64,000 nt of DNA from Cryptomeria japonica (Eukaryota > Streptophyta > Pinopsida > Cupressales > Cupressaceae). Each line of letters begins with the position of its first letter. Position 1 is the stretch's first letter. This document shows positions 1-11,707 of the stretch, piece by piece. A program made the translations under genes and the position numbers. The DNA lies in contig NC_081413.1 of NCBI RefSeq assembly GCF_030272615.1, positions 19,790,285-19,854,284 of the forward strand, written 5' to 3'. Below the pieces are notes generated by a model. The model searched no databases and had not been told where the DNA came from. It saw only the letters and a list, made by a program, of their open reading frames with translations.

Positions 1-844
1 CACCATCATCTTGCCACCTTATGACACACTATGACCCATTAGGACACCATATGGTGTCGTTAAGGGGTCATGAGATATGATATGACCCCTAAGGACAACA
101 TATGACCACTTATAACACCATATTGGGTCGTTATGGGTCTCATGGTGTCCTAAGGGGTCATATTGTGTCGTATGACCCCTTAGGACATCATATGACCCCT
201 TATGACACCAAATTGTGTCATTATAGGTCATATTGTCTCCTAAGGGATCATATTGTGTCATATGACACCTTAAGACACCATATGCCCCTTATGACACAAT
301 ATGACACTTTATGACATTATATGATGTCGTCATAGGTCATATGACCCCCTATGACACTGTATGGTGTCCTAAGGGGTCATGGGATACCATATAACCCCTA
401 AGGACAACAAATGACCCCTTGTGATACCATATTGGGTCATTATATGTCCTAAGGTGTCCTAAGGGATCATATTGTGTCCTATGACCCCTTAGGACACCAT
501 ATGACCCCTTACAACACCAAATTGTGTCATTATGGGTCATATTGTTTTGTAAGGGGTCATATAGTGTCATATGACCCCTCAAGACACCATATGACCCCTT
601 AGGACACAATATAACCCTTTATGACACTATATGGTGTCATTATGGGCCATATTATGTCTTATAGAGTCATATTGGGTCCTATTTCCCCTTAAGACAACAT
701 ATGACCCCTTACGACACCAAATTGTGTTGTTATGGGTCATATTGTGTTGTATGACCCCTTAAGCCACAATATGACCCCTTAGGACATATTATGACCCCTT
801 ATGACACCATATTGGTTCGTTATGGGTCATAAGGGGTCATATGA
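1..844. repeat. 20-bp minisatellite built from modules in both orientations
   Basis: Roughly 40 diverged copies of a 20-bp module close to ATGACCCCTTAGGACACAAT fill this stretch. Many copies are the reverse complement (ATTGTGTCCTAAGGGGTCAT), so direct and inverted modules alternate and neighbouring modules can fold back on each other. Open frames on both strands here are artefacts of the period and encode only repeats such as YDPLGHH or GVLRGH. The array starts before the window. Confidence 0.9.
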
Positions 845-1220
845 CCCCTCTCCCCTAATATCTCTCCCCCTCTCCCCTAATCTCTCTCTCTCTCTCCCTC
901 TCTCTATCTCTCTCTCCCTCTCTCTATCTCTCTCTCCCCTAATCTATCTCTCTCTCCCCTCTAGTATCTCTCTCTCTCTCCCCTAATCTATCTCCCTCTT
1001 CACCCTAGTCTCTCTCTTTCCCTCTCCCCTAATATATCTCTCTCTCCCCTCCCTCTCCTAATATTTCTCTCTCCCCCTTTCACCTAATCTCTCTCTCTAC
1101 CTTTCCCCCTCCCCCCTCTCTCCCCTAATATCTCTTTGTCCCTCTCCCCTAATATTTATCTCTTCCCCTTTCCCCTAATCTCTCTCTCTCCCTCTCCCCT
1201 AAGCTCTCTCTCTCTCTCCC
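845..1220. repeat. CT-rich degenerate microsatellite, left part
   Basis: Imperfect tandem of CTCTCTCTCCCCTAATCT-like units of about 18-20 bp. It abuts the minisatellite on the left and is interrupted on the right by Gypsy-1. The same array resumes at 9040, so the retroelement inserted inside it. Confidence 0.9.
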
Positions 1221-2837
1221 TGATGGGGTTCACCTAGCTTGCTCACACTTCACCTAGTTGGTGTTGCTCAATTCCAACAACTCTCCAGGTCTAACTATTC
1301 TCTAAGACCTAAAAGTCCTTCTCAATCTCTTCTAGGTCTTTCTTCTTGTCAGTCTCAAGGTGTTTGCTTCAAGTATTTAGCTAGGAGCCCTACCAATTCA
1401 CAGTGTTTCCCATGTGCTCATTATGGTTGGCTTGACTTCAACTTGTCAATTTGACCTCCTACTATTGTGAGTTGATGTAAACATGTGGAGGTGGTTTCTA
1501 ACATGAGTTGAATACCTTTTGGGTCCATTTTATGTTTGCATCCATTAGCTTTCTTATCAATTTCACCATTTTGCCTAGAAAAGGGCTACAAGGAATGAGC
1601 CCCTATTAGGCCTCCAAAATCCGGTTTTCTAGGGCTTAGGGGAAAATGGTCCAAAAGACCCTACAACAAGTTTGATTTTTCTTCAAGAACTTACCTAATA
1701 CTAAGTGATTATGGTTTTTTTGGTTTCCCAACTCACCGTACAATGCCCTGACCCAAAAATGAGGGTTTTCAAGGGTTTCTAGGCCTCCTAACTGGTAGTG
1801 ATTGATCAAGTTTGGAAAATGAGCATGAAATGGTCTTTTCAAGGCTTCCCCTAGCATAGGAAAAATTTTATGAACTTCATGGATCCCTTCAAAAGGTTAT
1901 ATTGTGGTTTTGCATTCACCCCTGCACTTTACACACCAAATTCACCCTATCTCTTCTAGTCGGGTTGCTCTTGGACTCGCCTAGAACAAGGTGACAGTCA
2001 TGTTATTATTCATCTCCAAAACTTATCCTTGCATATGTACACTATAAAAGTGGTTTCCTTCCATGTCCCAATAGTTCATGATGGTAGCACAAAGGGAATT
2101 CATGGGGCAACCATTTTACACAAAATTGCTATGTACAACCCAAAACTGATTGTTTGCAAACTAAGCAATGAAAACACTAACACAACCTAACTATAAAGAT
2201 TAAAATGAATTAAATGACACTGAAACACACCAAATAAACCCAATCCATTACTGGATCAATGGATTCAATCCATTTGTATTCACAATATGAGCAAAATAAG
2301 CTAAAATAGTATCAAACAGTTCAAAAATAAGTAGTTTCAGATTGTTGATCTTACAAAAAGAAAACTCCAACCTTGGTAACCATTCAAGAGAATTTTTATA
2401 TAGTCTTCCCCTTGGGTGGAGGCATTCTAGGGCATTTAGCTATCCCTAACCCCATCGCTAAGCATTTTAGGACAAAAATTGTCATGACAACTTTTTGCAA
2501 CTTTGTACTTTTTACACTTTTTGCTTTTCCAATCCATGAAACGTATTCTAGCTCATGAATTTTGAAGCATTCCCAAAAATATTTTAACCCTCCCTAATTC
2601 CTATACCAATTTTTTCCACTTTTGACCATCAAGAAGGTCAATTTCCTACTCAAACCACTACTTATGCACAAAATGCAAACCTAAGAAGAACTAACTCAAT
2701 CTAGGCCTACATTTTACTCATCACGCTCACTCTTGGACCCTCCTAGAGTCCTTATTAATTACTTGACTTGGCTAAGGTCAGTACAAACCAAAATTGAGAA
2801 AAACCTATAAGCCTATGTCCTAGGTGCTCTTGCACCA
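1221..2837 (-). repeat. Gypsy-1 LTR, downstream (3') copy
   Basis: 1617-bp terminal repeat matching 7520-9039 end to end. On the minus strand it begins TGGTGC and ends CCCATCA, so it has the usual TG...CA ends. A minus-strand TATA-like box (TATAAAA, plus positions 2394-2400) lies in the promoter part. One copy of the palindrome TTGTCATGACAA is at 2479-2490, upstream of the TATA box in the direction of transcription. Confidence 0.92.
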
Positions 2838-2844
2838 TTCTCCC
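2838..2844 (-). other. Gypsy-1 polypurine tract
   Basis: Minus strand GGGAGAA directly precedes the TGGTG start of the downstream LTR. It is short, but it is in the expected place for plus-strand DNA priming. Confidence 0.65.
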
Positions 2845-2857
2845 AAACAAAAAAAAA

Positions 2858-4300
2858 CTAAGTCACCTCCTTGGGAATCAGATTTTGATCAAGTCCTATC
2901 CTCTTAAACTCTATCTCAACAACCCATGTAGGTTCAACATCATCCATACCCTGCCATTTGATTAGGTTCTCGCAATAGATTTGATACACTTTCTTCTTGG
3001 CGATCCTTGAACTCAACACCTTCTCGGCCTTTAGATTTGGTTTGGCTGGTAGTTGAAGGTTGTTCACATCATCTGATACCTCTGATTGATTGCAATCTAA
3101 ACCTTGAATTTGTCCTTTGAAGGCAACTAAGTCTGCTATGTTGAAAACTAGTGACAATCCTATGTCACTAGGTAGGTCCACCTTGTATGCATTTTCTCCA
3201 TACTTGGCTAGAATGGCACATGGACCCAACCTTCTCATTTGCAACTTATTAGGCACTCCTTTCTGTAGCTTTTCTTTGTTTAGGTGCACCATGACAAGAT
3301 CTCCTACTTGGAATTGTATGTTCTTCCTTCTCTCATCAACTTTTTGCTTGATTTTGCTTGTGTTCTCCATCAATGCTTGCTTTACTGATTCATGTACTTC
3401 CTTCATTGACTAAGCAAAGTCTTTTGCATATCCACTTCTTATTGGTGCACTACCTAAGTCTCTCAACTCCAAAATACCCCTTGGGTGAACACCATAGACC
3501 ACTTCAAATGGGCTCTTGTTGGTGGTCCTATTTATTATGTCTTTATAAGTATATTCATCTTGTGAAAGAACTTGATCCCATGTTTGACCATACTCTTTGG
3601 TATGGAACCTCAATAAGTTCCCTAAGCTCCTATTTACCACTTCAGTCTACCCATCTGTTTGAGGATGGTAGGCTGATCCAAAAGATAGGTTGGTGCCAAG
3701 CTTTTGCCAAAGTGTTTTCCAAAAATGACTCATGAACTTTGAGTCCTTATCTTAAAAAATTCTCATGGGTAAACCATGTATCCTTATCACTTCTTTGAAG
3801 AACAAATGAGCTATTTGGGATGCATCATGAGTAGTCAAGGTACAAAGTGGGCCATCTTACTAAATCTGTCCATAATGACATAAATGTTGTCAAATCCCTA
3901 CTTTTTCCTTGGTAAACCTACTACAAAGTCCATACTAATGCACTACCAAGGTCTATTTGGTATGGGAAGAGCTTTGTATAAACCAGCATTTGAAGAAGTA
4001 CCCTTGGCCTTTTGGCAAACTATGCAAGTCTCCACATACTTTTTCACATCTTGATTCATCCTAGGCAAATAGTAGTACCTTTAAACCAAATCTTGAGTCT
4101 TATTGACTCCAAAATGACCACTAAGGCTGCCATTATGCTTCTCTTGTATGATATTTTCTCTCATTGAGCCTCTAGGCACACAAAGTTGCCCACCTCTAAA
4201 CAATAGTCCATCTTGCAAAGTAAAATCAGAATACTCACTATGGAAATGATTTTTATATTCCTTACACACCTTGTAGGCACTTGAGAAGTCTTCATCCTCC
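2858..4300 (-). pseudogene. Gypsy-1 integrase with chromodomain-like C-terminus, broken
   Basis: On the minus strand the DNA encodes a gypsy integrase: a zinc-binding N-terminal part with GHFGVNKTQD (around 4090), a core with SMDFVVGLP and AYHPQTDG-like segments between about 3960 and 3640, and a conserved C-terminal module (YGVHPRGILELRDL, then KVDERRKNIQFQVGDLVMVH). The last 60 residues (about 3010-2860) contain YQIYCENLIKWQGMDDVEPTW, which resembles a chromodomain of the kind thought to steer chromoviruses to chromatin. Several in-frame stops and frame changes lie between 4080 and 3640, so no functional enzyme is made. Homology is clear; the chromodomain call is likely but weaker than the integrase call. 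Confidence 0.85.
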
Positions 4301-4359
4301 GGGTATAGGTCTCTAAAACTACCAACTCTTATGCTCCTTAATTGGATTTCATGGACTGT

Positions 4360-4790
4360 CAAAAGTCTCCTACTTAATGCATCAGCAACCCGATTTAACT
4401 GTCCTTTCTTGTGCTTGATTGTGAATGTGTAGGCTTGCATATACTCCACCCATTTCATGTGTTTATGACTGAGTTTGTCTTGTAAGTTTAGAAATCTCAA
4501 TGCTTGGTTGTCCGTATAGACTACAAATTCCTTAGGAAGGAAATAATTTCTCCACTTCCTCAAAGCCTGCACTAAAGCATATAACTCCAAGTCCTAAGAG
4601 GAGTATTTCCTCTTTGCATCACTTAGCTTCTCACTCTGGAAAGCTACTGGTCTTTGTTTTTGGCTTAGGACAACACCTACTGCAACATTGCTTGCATCAC
4701 ATTCCACTATGAAAAGTTTCTCAAAACTAGGCAGTACCAACACTGGTTGAGTAGCTATCTTCTCCTTCAAGGTTTCAAAACCTTTATTTT
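4360..4790 (-). pseudogene. Gypsy-1 RNase H, broken
   Basis: The minus strand encodes a Ty3-type RNase H after the [20 protein letters not shown] (around 4720), then ELYALVQALRKWRNYFLP, FVVYTDNQALRFL and RVADALSRR near 4375. The key acidic positions (CDAS, E of ELYA, YTDN, ADALS) can be recognised. A stop at about 4594 and damage near 4790 separate it from the RT. In life it would degrade the RNA strand of the RNA-DNA hybrid during reverse transcription. Confidence 0.87.
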
Positions 4791-4794
4791 ATTT

Positions 4795-5640
4795 TTAACT
4801 CCACTGAAAATTTTCCTTCATTCCACCTCTAATGGTGTCTAACATTGGTGCACATATAGCACTAAATTGCCTAATGAACTTCCCATAGTATTGAGCTAGT
4901 CCATGGAAGCTTCTCACCTCTGTTGTTGACTTAGGAGTAAGCCAATTCACTATGGCTTCAACCTTGCTGGGATCCATCTTGATTTTTCCTTGAGACAACA
5001 CAAACCCAAGGTAAACCAACTCCTACTTAACAAATTCACACTTGTCCAAGTTCATGGTTAGCTTTTCATCATACAATCTTTGTAGTACATCTTGAAAATG
5101 ATTAATATGATATGCCTTATCCTTACTGAAAATGAGAATATCATCTAGATATACCACCACAAATTTACCTACAAAGTCCTTCATCACCTTATTCATGAGT
5201 CTCATGAAGGTGCTTGGAGTATTGGATAAGCCAAATGGCATTACAAGCCATTCATAAAGACCCTTTGTAGTCTTAAATGCAGTTTTCCACTCATCACCCT
5301 CCTTAATCATAATTTGGTGGTATCCAATTTTAAGGTCAATCTTGGTAAAGTACTTGGCTTCCCCTAAACAATCCATTAGGTATTCTATTCTAGGAATTGG
5401 AAACCTATATCTAATGATGATCCTATTTATAGCTCTAGAATTCGTACACAATCTCTAAGTACCACCTTTCTTTGGGGCTAACATGGTAGGGACAACACAA
5501 GGGCTAGTGCTTTTCCTAATTAGGCCTTGGTCTAAAAGATCTTGGATTTGCATGGCAATCTAAACATTTTGTTGGGGAGTCATTTTATAAGCTTCCATGT
5601 TAGATAAGGATGCTCTAGGAATGAAGTCTATTTGATGGCT
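4795..5640 (-). pseudogene. Gypsy-1 reverse transcriptase, broken
   Basis: A Ty3/gypsy RT is readable on the minus strand: [49 protein letters not shown] and the catalytic box [13 protein letters not shown] (near 5140), followed by the connection region YLGFVLSQGKIKMDP and SFHGLAQYYGKFI. The YLDD active site is retained. Stops at about 5020, 5455 and 5560 and the missing continuous frame make it a pseudogene. Confidence 0.92.
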
Positions 5641-5964
5641 TATGGTTCTTTTAGGAGGTAAGGTGGTTGGTTGTCCATCACTCACTATGCCTTTGAACTT
5701 CTTCAATAGACCTTGTACCTCTATTGGAAAATTTGGCTACTCTTTCTTGTATTCCTCTTTAGGCTTCATTACTAATGCAAATACAATACCTTCACCTTCC
5801 TCAAGTGTCTTCAAGAATTGTTTTTCACTCACCAAAAGAACATTAGGACCTGCTACCCTCTTTTCACTTTCCTCAAGGATAGATTGAATCCTAAATGTGA
5901 CTCCATCTTTCTTGAATGAGTATGCATTCTTGGATCCATCATGAATAGCTTGTCTATCAAATTG

Positions 5965-6306
5965 TCATGGTCTTCCCAATAGAAGATGGCATGCATCCAT
6001 GGGTAGGACATCACATAACACCTTATCCTTATACCTCCCAATGGTAAAATCCACCCATGCTTTCTCATTGACCAGGACATGTTGGCCTTTGTTCAACCAA
6101 GTGACTCTATATGTGTTGTTGTGAGGTATCCTTTGCAATTTGAGCTTACTCACTACCTCTTCTGACACAATGTTGTCTATTGACCCTGAATCAATGATCA
6201 CTTTGCAAACCTTGTCCATAATCTTGCATTTGATCCTAAATAAGGACCTTCTTTGGCTTGGCTCTTCTCTAACTAGTTCTTTGATTAAAGTTCTCCTTAT
6301 CATCAA
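5965..6306 (-). pseudogene. Gypsy-1 aspartic protease, remnant
   Basis: Minus-strand frame of 113 residues with the retropepsin signature VIIDSGSIDNIVS (D-S-G in place of the common DSGA/DSGS) and a downstream flap-like segment, ending MDACHLLLGRP, which matches the usual xxILLGRPW end of gypsy proteases. It follows gag and precedes the RT as in other gypsy elements. It lies in a different frame from the fragment at 5853-6080, so a frameshift is present. Confidence 0.85.
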
Positions 6307-6383
6307 GTTGTCACCTACCTCTAATTCTAAGGCAGCCTCTTAAGTCTTGCTGCTTGAAGATAGTTCACTCTTCTTTCACCAGC

Positions 6384-7478
6384 TTATGATGATGATCCCT
6401 TCTTTGGACACCTATATGCTGGATGACCAAGTTGGTTGCAATGGTAACACTTCATTATTGCAAAATATGAGGAACCTCTACCTTGTCCGCTATATCTTCC
6501 TCTAAAACCACAGTTTGACCCCCTTCCTCTACTAAATCCTCCTTTACTAGTGCCACTCTCTTGCTGGTCAGTGAGTTTAGACTTACCTTGTGTTCTTTGT
6601 TCAGAACTTCTTCCTCCAAAGCCTCCCCTATGGCCTCTATTATCTTTTCCTCTACCCCTGCCCCTATTACTACTTGAGTCATGTCTTCTTTTTAGTTTTT
6701 CTTCCACTTTAAGGGAAAGTTGATAGGTTTGATGAACTATCTTTGGACTCATTAAATTGATTTCTTCTTAGATGTTCCACCATAGACCATTTAGGTACCT
6801 AGCAACTTTAAGACTCTCTTCTTCCACTGCATGAGATCTAAGGCTAAGTTTGGGAAACTCCTCCATATAACTACTGACATCAAGGTCTTTTTGTCTTAAG
6901 TTTTGTCTTTTCCTATGAATGTACACTTCATAGTCATCAAGGAGATAGACTTCTTTGATTTTGACTAACATCCCTTTCCAAGAAGAGATGGGTGCTTTGC
7001 CCATTTTCTTCCTCTCATTTTGCACAAATTTTCACCATGTGAGAGAAGCTCCTCTCATGCTTGACTTGGCCACTTTAACTCTTTGGGCTTTAGTTATGCC
7101 TTCACATTTAAAATGTTTCTCCATGCCTTGTATCCATTCTAGGACCACTTTTTCTTCCATCTTGCCAGTGAACAATGGCAATCCTTCTAGTGATTTACCA
7201 CTTAAGGCCTTCAATGCCTTTAGGAAAGGTTCTTGTTCTAAGACAAGATTAGGATCAGGTACTTTTTCAATCTCTGACACTTCTTTACCCTTCCCTTTTT
7301 CTCCTTCGACCTTTACCAACACTTCATCTGCCTTGGTTTCAATCTCACCAAGCTTACTTTCCAATTCAACCAACTTCTCCTTCAAGAGTCTATTCTCTTC
7401 CTCCTGATCATCCACTTTCTTCACCAACTCTGCATTGGTCACCATGTTGTTGTCTCCTACAGATTCCACTAAGGACAT
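6384..7478 (-). pseudogene. Gypsy-1 gag, broken
   Basis: Three minus-strand frames in order make up gag. 7478-7032 starts MSLVESVGDNN and has a charged heptad stretch (DDQEEENRLLKEKLVELESKL), probably a coiled coil. 7025-6768 carries the capsid-like part (VYIHRKRQNLRQKDLDVSSY). 6752-6384 is a Gly/Arg-rich basic region ending in a CCHC zinc knuckle (CYHCNQLGHPAYRC) that would bind RNA. The frame is broken at least twice. The start at 7478 lies 26 bp inside the primer binding site, as expected for a short leader. Confidence 0.88.
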
Positions 7479-7503
7479 CTACTCACCTAGCCCAAATCTT
7501 ATA

Positions 7504-7516
7504 GGCTCTGATACCA
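7504..7516 (-). other. Gypsy-1 primer binding site (initiator tRNA-Met type)
   Basis: Minus strand TGGTATCAGAGCC starts three bases after the end of the upstream LTR. This is the common plant LTR-element binding site complementary to the 3' end of initiator tRNA-Met. It fixes the minus-strand orientation of the element. Confidence 0.93.
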
Positions 7517-7519
7517 ATT

Positions 7520-9039
7520 TGATGGGTTTCACCTAACTTGCTCACACTTCACCTAGTTGGTGTTGCTCAATTCCACCAGCTCTCCAGGTCTAACTATACT
7601 CTAAGACCTCCAAGTCCTTCTCAATCTCTTCTAGGTCTTTCTTCTTGTCAGTCTCAAGGTGTTTGCTTCAAGTATTTAGCTAGGAACCCTACCAATTCAT
7701 AGTGTTTCCCATGTGCTCATTATGGCTGTCTTGACTTCAACTTGTCAATTTGACCTCCTACTGTTGTGAGTTGATGCAGAGGTGTGGAGGTGGTTTCTAA
7801 CATGATTTGAATATCTTTTGGGTCCTTTTAGGTTTGCATCCATTAGCTTTCTTATTGATTTCACAATTTTGCCTAGAAAAGGGCTACAAGGAATGAGCCC
7901 CTATTGGGCCTCCAAAATCTAGTTTTGTAGGGTTTAGGGGAAAATGGTTCAAAAGACCCTACAAAAAGTTTGATTTTTCTTTAGGAAATCACCTAATCCC
8001 AAGTGATTATGGTGGTTTTGGTTTCCCAACTCACCGTACAATGCCCTAACCCAAAAATGAGGGTTTTGAAGGGTTTATAGGCCTCCTAACCGGCAATGAC
8101 TGGTCAAGTTTGAAAAATGAGCATGAAATGGTCTTTTCAAGGCTTCCCCTTGCATAAGAAACTTTTTATGAACTTCATGGACCCCTCCAAAAGGTTAGAT
8201 TATGGTTTTGAATTCACCCTTGCACTTTACACACCAAATTCACCATGTCTCCTCTAGTCGGGTTACTTCTGGACTAACCTAGAACAAGGTGACAGTCATG
8301 TTAATATTCATCTCCAAAACTTATCCTTTCATATGTACACTATACAATTAGTTTCCTTCCATTTTGCAAAAGGCCATGATGGTAGCATAGAGGGAATTCA
8401 TGAGGCAACCATTTTACAAAATTGCTATGTACAACCCAAAACTGGCTATTTGCAAACTAAGCAATAAAAACACTAACACAACCTAACTACAAAGCTTGAA
8501 ATGAATTAAATTAAACTAAAAAACACCAAATAAACTCAATCCATTACTGTATCAATGGATTCAATCCATTTGTATTCACAATATGAGCAAAATAAGCCAA
8601 AATAGTGTCAAACAGTCTGAAAATGAGTAGTTTCAGATTGTTGATCTTACAAAAACAAAACTCCAAACTTGGTAACTGTGCAAGAGAAGGATTTTATATT
8701 CTTCCCCATGGGTGGAGGCATTCTAGGGAATTGCACTATCCCTAACCCCATCTCAGAATTTTAAGAAAAAAATTGTCATGACAACTTTCAAAAATTGTCA
8801 TGACAACTTTTTGCAACTTTGCACTTTTTGCACTTTTTGCTTTTCTAATCCATGAAACCTATTCTAAGTCATTACTCATGACTTTTAAAGAATTAATAAG
8901 AATATTTTAACCCTCCCTAATTCCTATACCAATTTTTTCCACTTTTGACCATCAAGAAGGTCAATTTCCTACTCAAACTACTACTTATGCCAAAATTAAG
9001 AAAAACCTATAAGCCTAAGTCCTAGGTTCTCCTACACCA
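7520..9039 (-). repeat. Gypsy-1 LTR, upstream (5') copy with promoter
   Basis: 1520-bp partner of 1221-2837 with TG...CA ends. The minus-strand TATA box TATAAAA is at 8692-8698. Two copies of the 12-bp palindrome TTGTCATGACAA (8773-8784 and 8795-8806) lie 75-115 bp upstream of it in the transcription direction, where the other LTR has one copy. It is about 100 bp shorter than the other LTR because of indels. Confidence 0.92.
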
Positions 9040-9150
9040 CTCCCCCCCTAACTCCCTCTCTCCCTCTCCCATAATCTCTCTCCCCCTACCCCTTCCCTCC
9101 TCTCTCCCCTAATCTCTCTCTCCCTCCCTCCCCTAATATCTCTCTCTCTA
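9040..9150. repeat. CT-rich degenerate microsatellite, right part
   Basis: Continuation of the array at 845-1220 after Gypsy-1, with the same CTCTCTCCCCTAAT units. The first five bases CTCCC are the target duplication. Confidence 0.88.
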
Positions 9151-9581
9151 AAATATGAGTACTCAAATTGGATATTCGATTTCCTCCATTGCCATTAATA
9201 TGGCAACAGTAAAAAAAAAGGTGGCAATGAGAATTATTTTTGGGACCCCAAATTTATGCATTAAAATTATATATCCAATTTCTGTAAATAAAAAAGAGCC
9301 TTGTGGACCATTTTGTACATTCCAACAACCCACATTCTTCACATTCTGGTTTATATTGACAATCAGTGGTTTTCAAATAGGTTGAGACAAATTTGTGCTT
9401 TTGAGAGATTCTTACAGTCAAATCTTACATTGTCAATCATTTAGGAGCATCTTTGTGGAGGTAAATGGGGAGTAGTAGCGATCAGAATTTTAAACACAAA
9501 AGAAAGCTTTCAAATGACCAAATTTAAGTGTATGGAGAAAGAGATAGAGAATGTCATAGGAGGAGAAGACAAGGTATGTAA
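9151..9581. other. Left flank of the transposase-like unit, non-coding
   Basis: AT-rich unique-looking DNA. At 9165-9183 it carries a near-palindrome (AAATTGGATATTCGATTTC) whose reverse complement recurs with one mismatch at 27796-27814, on the far side of the convergent-gene unit. A good splice-donor context (AAG|GTATGT at about 9574) lies just before the first long frame, so an upstream exon is possible. I recognise no gene here. Confidence 0.5.
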
Positions 9582-9774
9582 TTGTTACTTCAAGTGAAGA
9601 GGAAATTGAATTTGAAAATGTTGAACAAGTTATTGAAAATGAAAAATGTAGATTTTGAAAGTGAAAATGTTGAAAATGTTGAAAGTGATAATGAAAATGC
9701 TCAACATGATATGAGAATGGAAAGTGAAAATTTGGGAGTTGACAATGAAGGTGTCCATAATTTTGGTGTAAATA

Positions 9775-9890
9775 TGAATTTTTTTGACATTGGAGGTGAA
9801 AATGTAGAAAATTTTGACATAGGAGGTGAACATGTGGAAAATTTTGACATTGGAGGTGAAAACGTGGAAAACTTTGGCATTCAAGGTCGA
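9775..9890 (+). repeat. 30-bp in-frame repeat, decapeptide FDIGGENVEN
   Basis: Three and a half tandem 30-bp units in the N-terminus of the transposase-like gene, translated as FDIGGENVEN, FDIGGEHVEN, FDIGGENVEN and FGIQG. Substitutions between units are few. It is an acidic, low-complexity tail of unknown role. Confidence 0.8.
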
Positions 9891-11707
9891 ATTGCTCAAC
9901 CAAGTGAACAATATGTAAAACATAATTACTTTAGAAATGAAGACCCTCTCATGGATGAAAGACAAATTCAAAATCCAAGACCTTAAAGAACCCCAAAATC
10001 ATTACTAAAAATTGATGAGAACATTATTGCAAATCTTTAAGGAAAGAGGTCAACAAGAACCATTCGATTGTGAGCTACACAAATTTTTGACCAAAATTTT
10101 AGAAATAAAACATTGACCGACCAATGCCAACTTTTTGTTCAATTGCTAAAGATGATAAAGATGAGACCATTGCTAAACAAATTGAAGATTCGTATGAACA
10201 AGAAGATGGAGAGAAAATCTATTATTGTCAAAAATCTATTTAATTCTCTCAATTCTATTGGAAATAATACCAAGGAAAGAGATAAGAGGTTCGCTCGAAG
10301 AGTGATTACAACCTCCTTAGTAAGCCATCAATTAAGGAAGGCTCATCAAATGAGACAAACTTGTGTTGATTTGAACATAAACCGTAAAACTTTGGATAGA
10401 GCACTTGCACGAAGACAAAGACTTGACGATCCACTTCAACATGATACATGGTATTTTGGTGGGAGGCTTCCACGTGTTGATAGAAAGTTGTCTGACAATG
10501 TGAAGGAGGAAATTCAACAATTTTGGGACTCTAATTCTAGAGTATCACCCAATGTAAAGGATGTTTTAAAATTAAGAATCAACAACCAAGAGCGTACACC
10601 ACATCCCAAACATTTCTTGGAATCAAGACAAACAATATTGTACAAATTTTTTTGTGAAGTAAATCCAACTTTTCAAATATCACAAAGGGCCTTTGAATCT
10701 TTGAAGCCATTTTATTGTGTACCTCTTAAGATTTGTAATACTTGTTGCTGCAAGTACCATGTGGAGTTTTCAATTTACCATGAACTTTTATGCCATATTC
10801 GTTCTATAATGTATACTAATGAGATGTTGCAAGAGTGTGGTGCAATGCTATTTTTGAGATCATCAAGAGAATTGCAAGATATATTTTTATGCCCTAGAGA
10901 TGATGGCTACTATTTCTATACAAATGATTGTTTGAATGAGAAGTCCTCACAATGTGGTGGGTTGTCAAAGTTTGTTTCATGTTTTCATGAGGGCAGCGAA
11001 CACGAGTTTGGAAAGAATTATATTGAGAAAAAAAGATACGAGAGAGTGAAATATAATTTGAAGAGTGGAGGTGAAGGTTCTAGATACGATTTAGTCTCAA
11101 AAGAAGTGAGTGTTGCTGATTTTATTTTGGATTTTAATGAAAATATTTTCTACAATTATGCAACGCACACCCATAGGTTTCAGTGGTTGGATCAACAGTT
11201 TAGGATGTGTAAGAACTCTTTCCTGATTGCCACTATTGTATCAATGGTTGATTTTGTAGAGAAGTATACATTGCAACCACAAAAGGAGGTACAATCTTAG
11301 TACTACAATTCAATCCAGATTGCTATTTTTGTTCACATTACATATACAAATGTTCCTGATAGTATAGAAGACAAGAAGATAATCAGGGAGTATCATTTTT
11401 ATATGAGTGATGATATATCACACTCCTCCGAGTATGTGCAACATTATTTCAAGAATTTTTTTGAGTTCTTGCATGAGAAATATATTGCAATTGATCGACA
11501 TCTCATATGGTCAGATAATTGTATGGGTCAATTCAAGAATGCCCGTATATTTTATTCGTTGATTAGAATGCATTTAGAGAGGTGTATACCTCATATTTGG
11601 TGTTTTCTTAGGCAGGGCATGGGAAGGGGGAGCATGATGGAGCAGGTGCAAGTTTGAAGAGAGCTCTAGTTAAGGAGAAGTTGAGGATTTCAAGTGCAAA
11701 TTTCTAG

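Larger units (their letters stand above)
1221..9039 (-). mobile_element. Gypsy-1: decayed Ty3/gypsy chromovirus-like LTR retrotransposon
   Basis: This is a complete but inactive element read on the minus strand. It is bounded by related LTRs (1221-2837 and 7520-9039) and flanked by the 5-bp target duplication CTCCC (1216-1220 and 9040-9044). The primer binding site sits just inside the upstream LTR and a short purine tract just inside the other. The internal order is gag, protease, RT, RNase H, integrase and a chromodomain-like tail, which is the gypsy order; the tail suggests a chromovirus. Every domain is broken by stops or frameshifts, and the two LTRs differ by many substitutions and indels, so it is an old insertion. 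A solo LTR of the same family lies at 24845-26481. Confidence 0.93.

Noticed and set aside
1-609. Open frames in the first 600 bp on both strands
   Set aside because: Period-derived frames of the 20-bp minisatellite.
1-844. Possible CRISPR-like array
   Set aside because: There are no unique spacers between repeats, modules occur in both orientations, and the genome is clearly that of a plant.
9490-9971. Two minus-strand frames rich in His/Phe
   Set aside because: They are shadows of the acidic, repeat-containing N-terminus of the plus-strand transposase-like gene.
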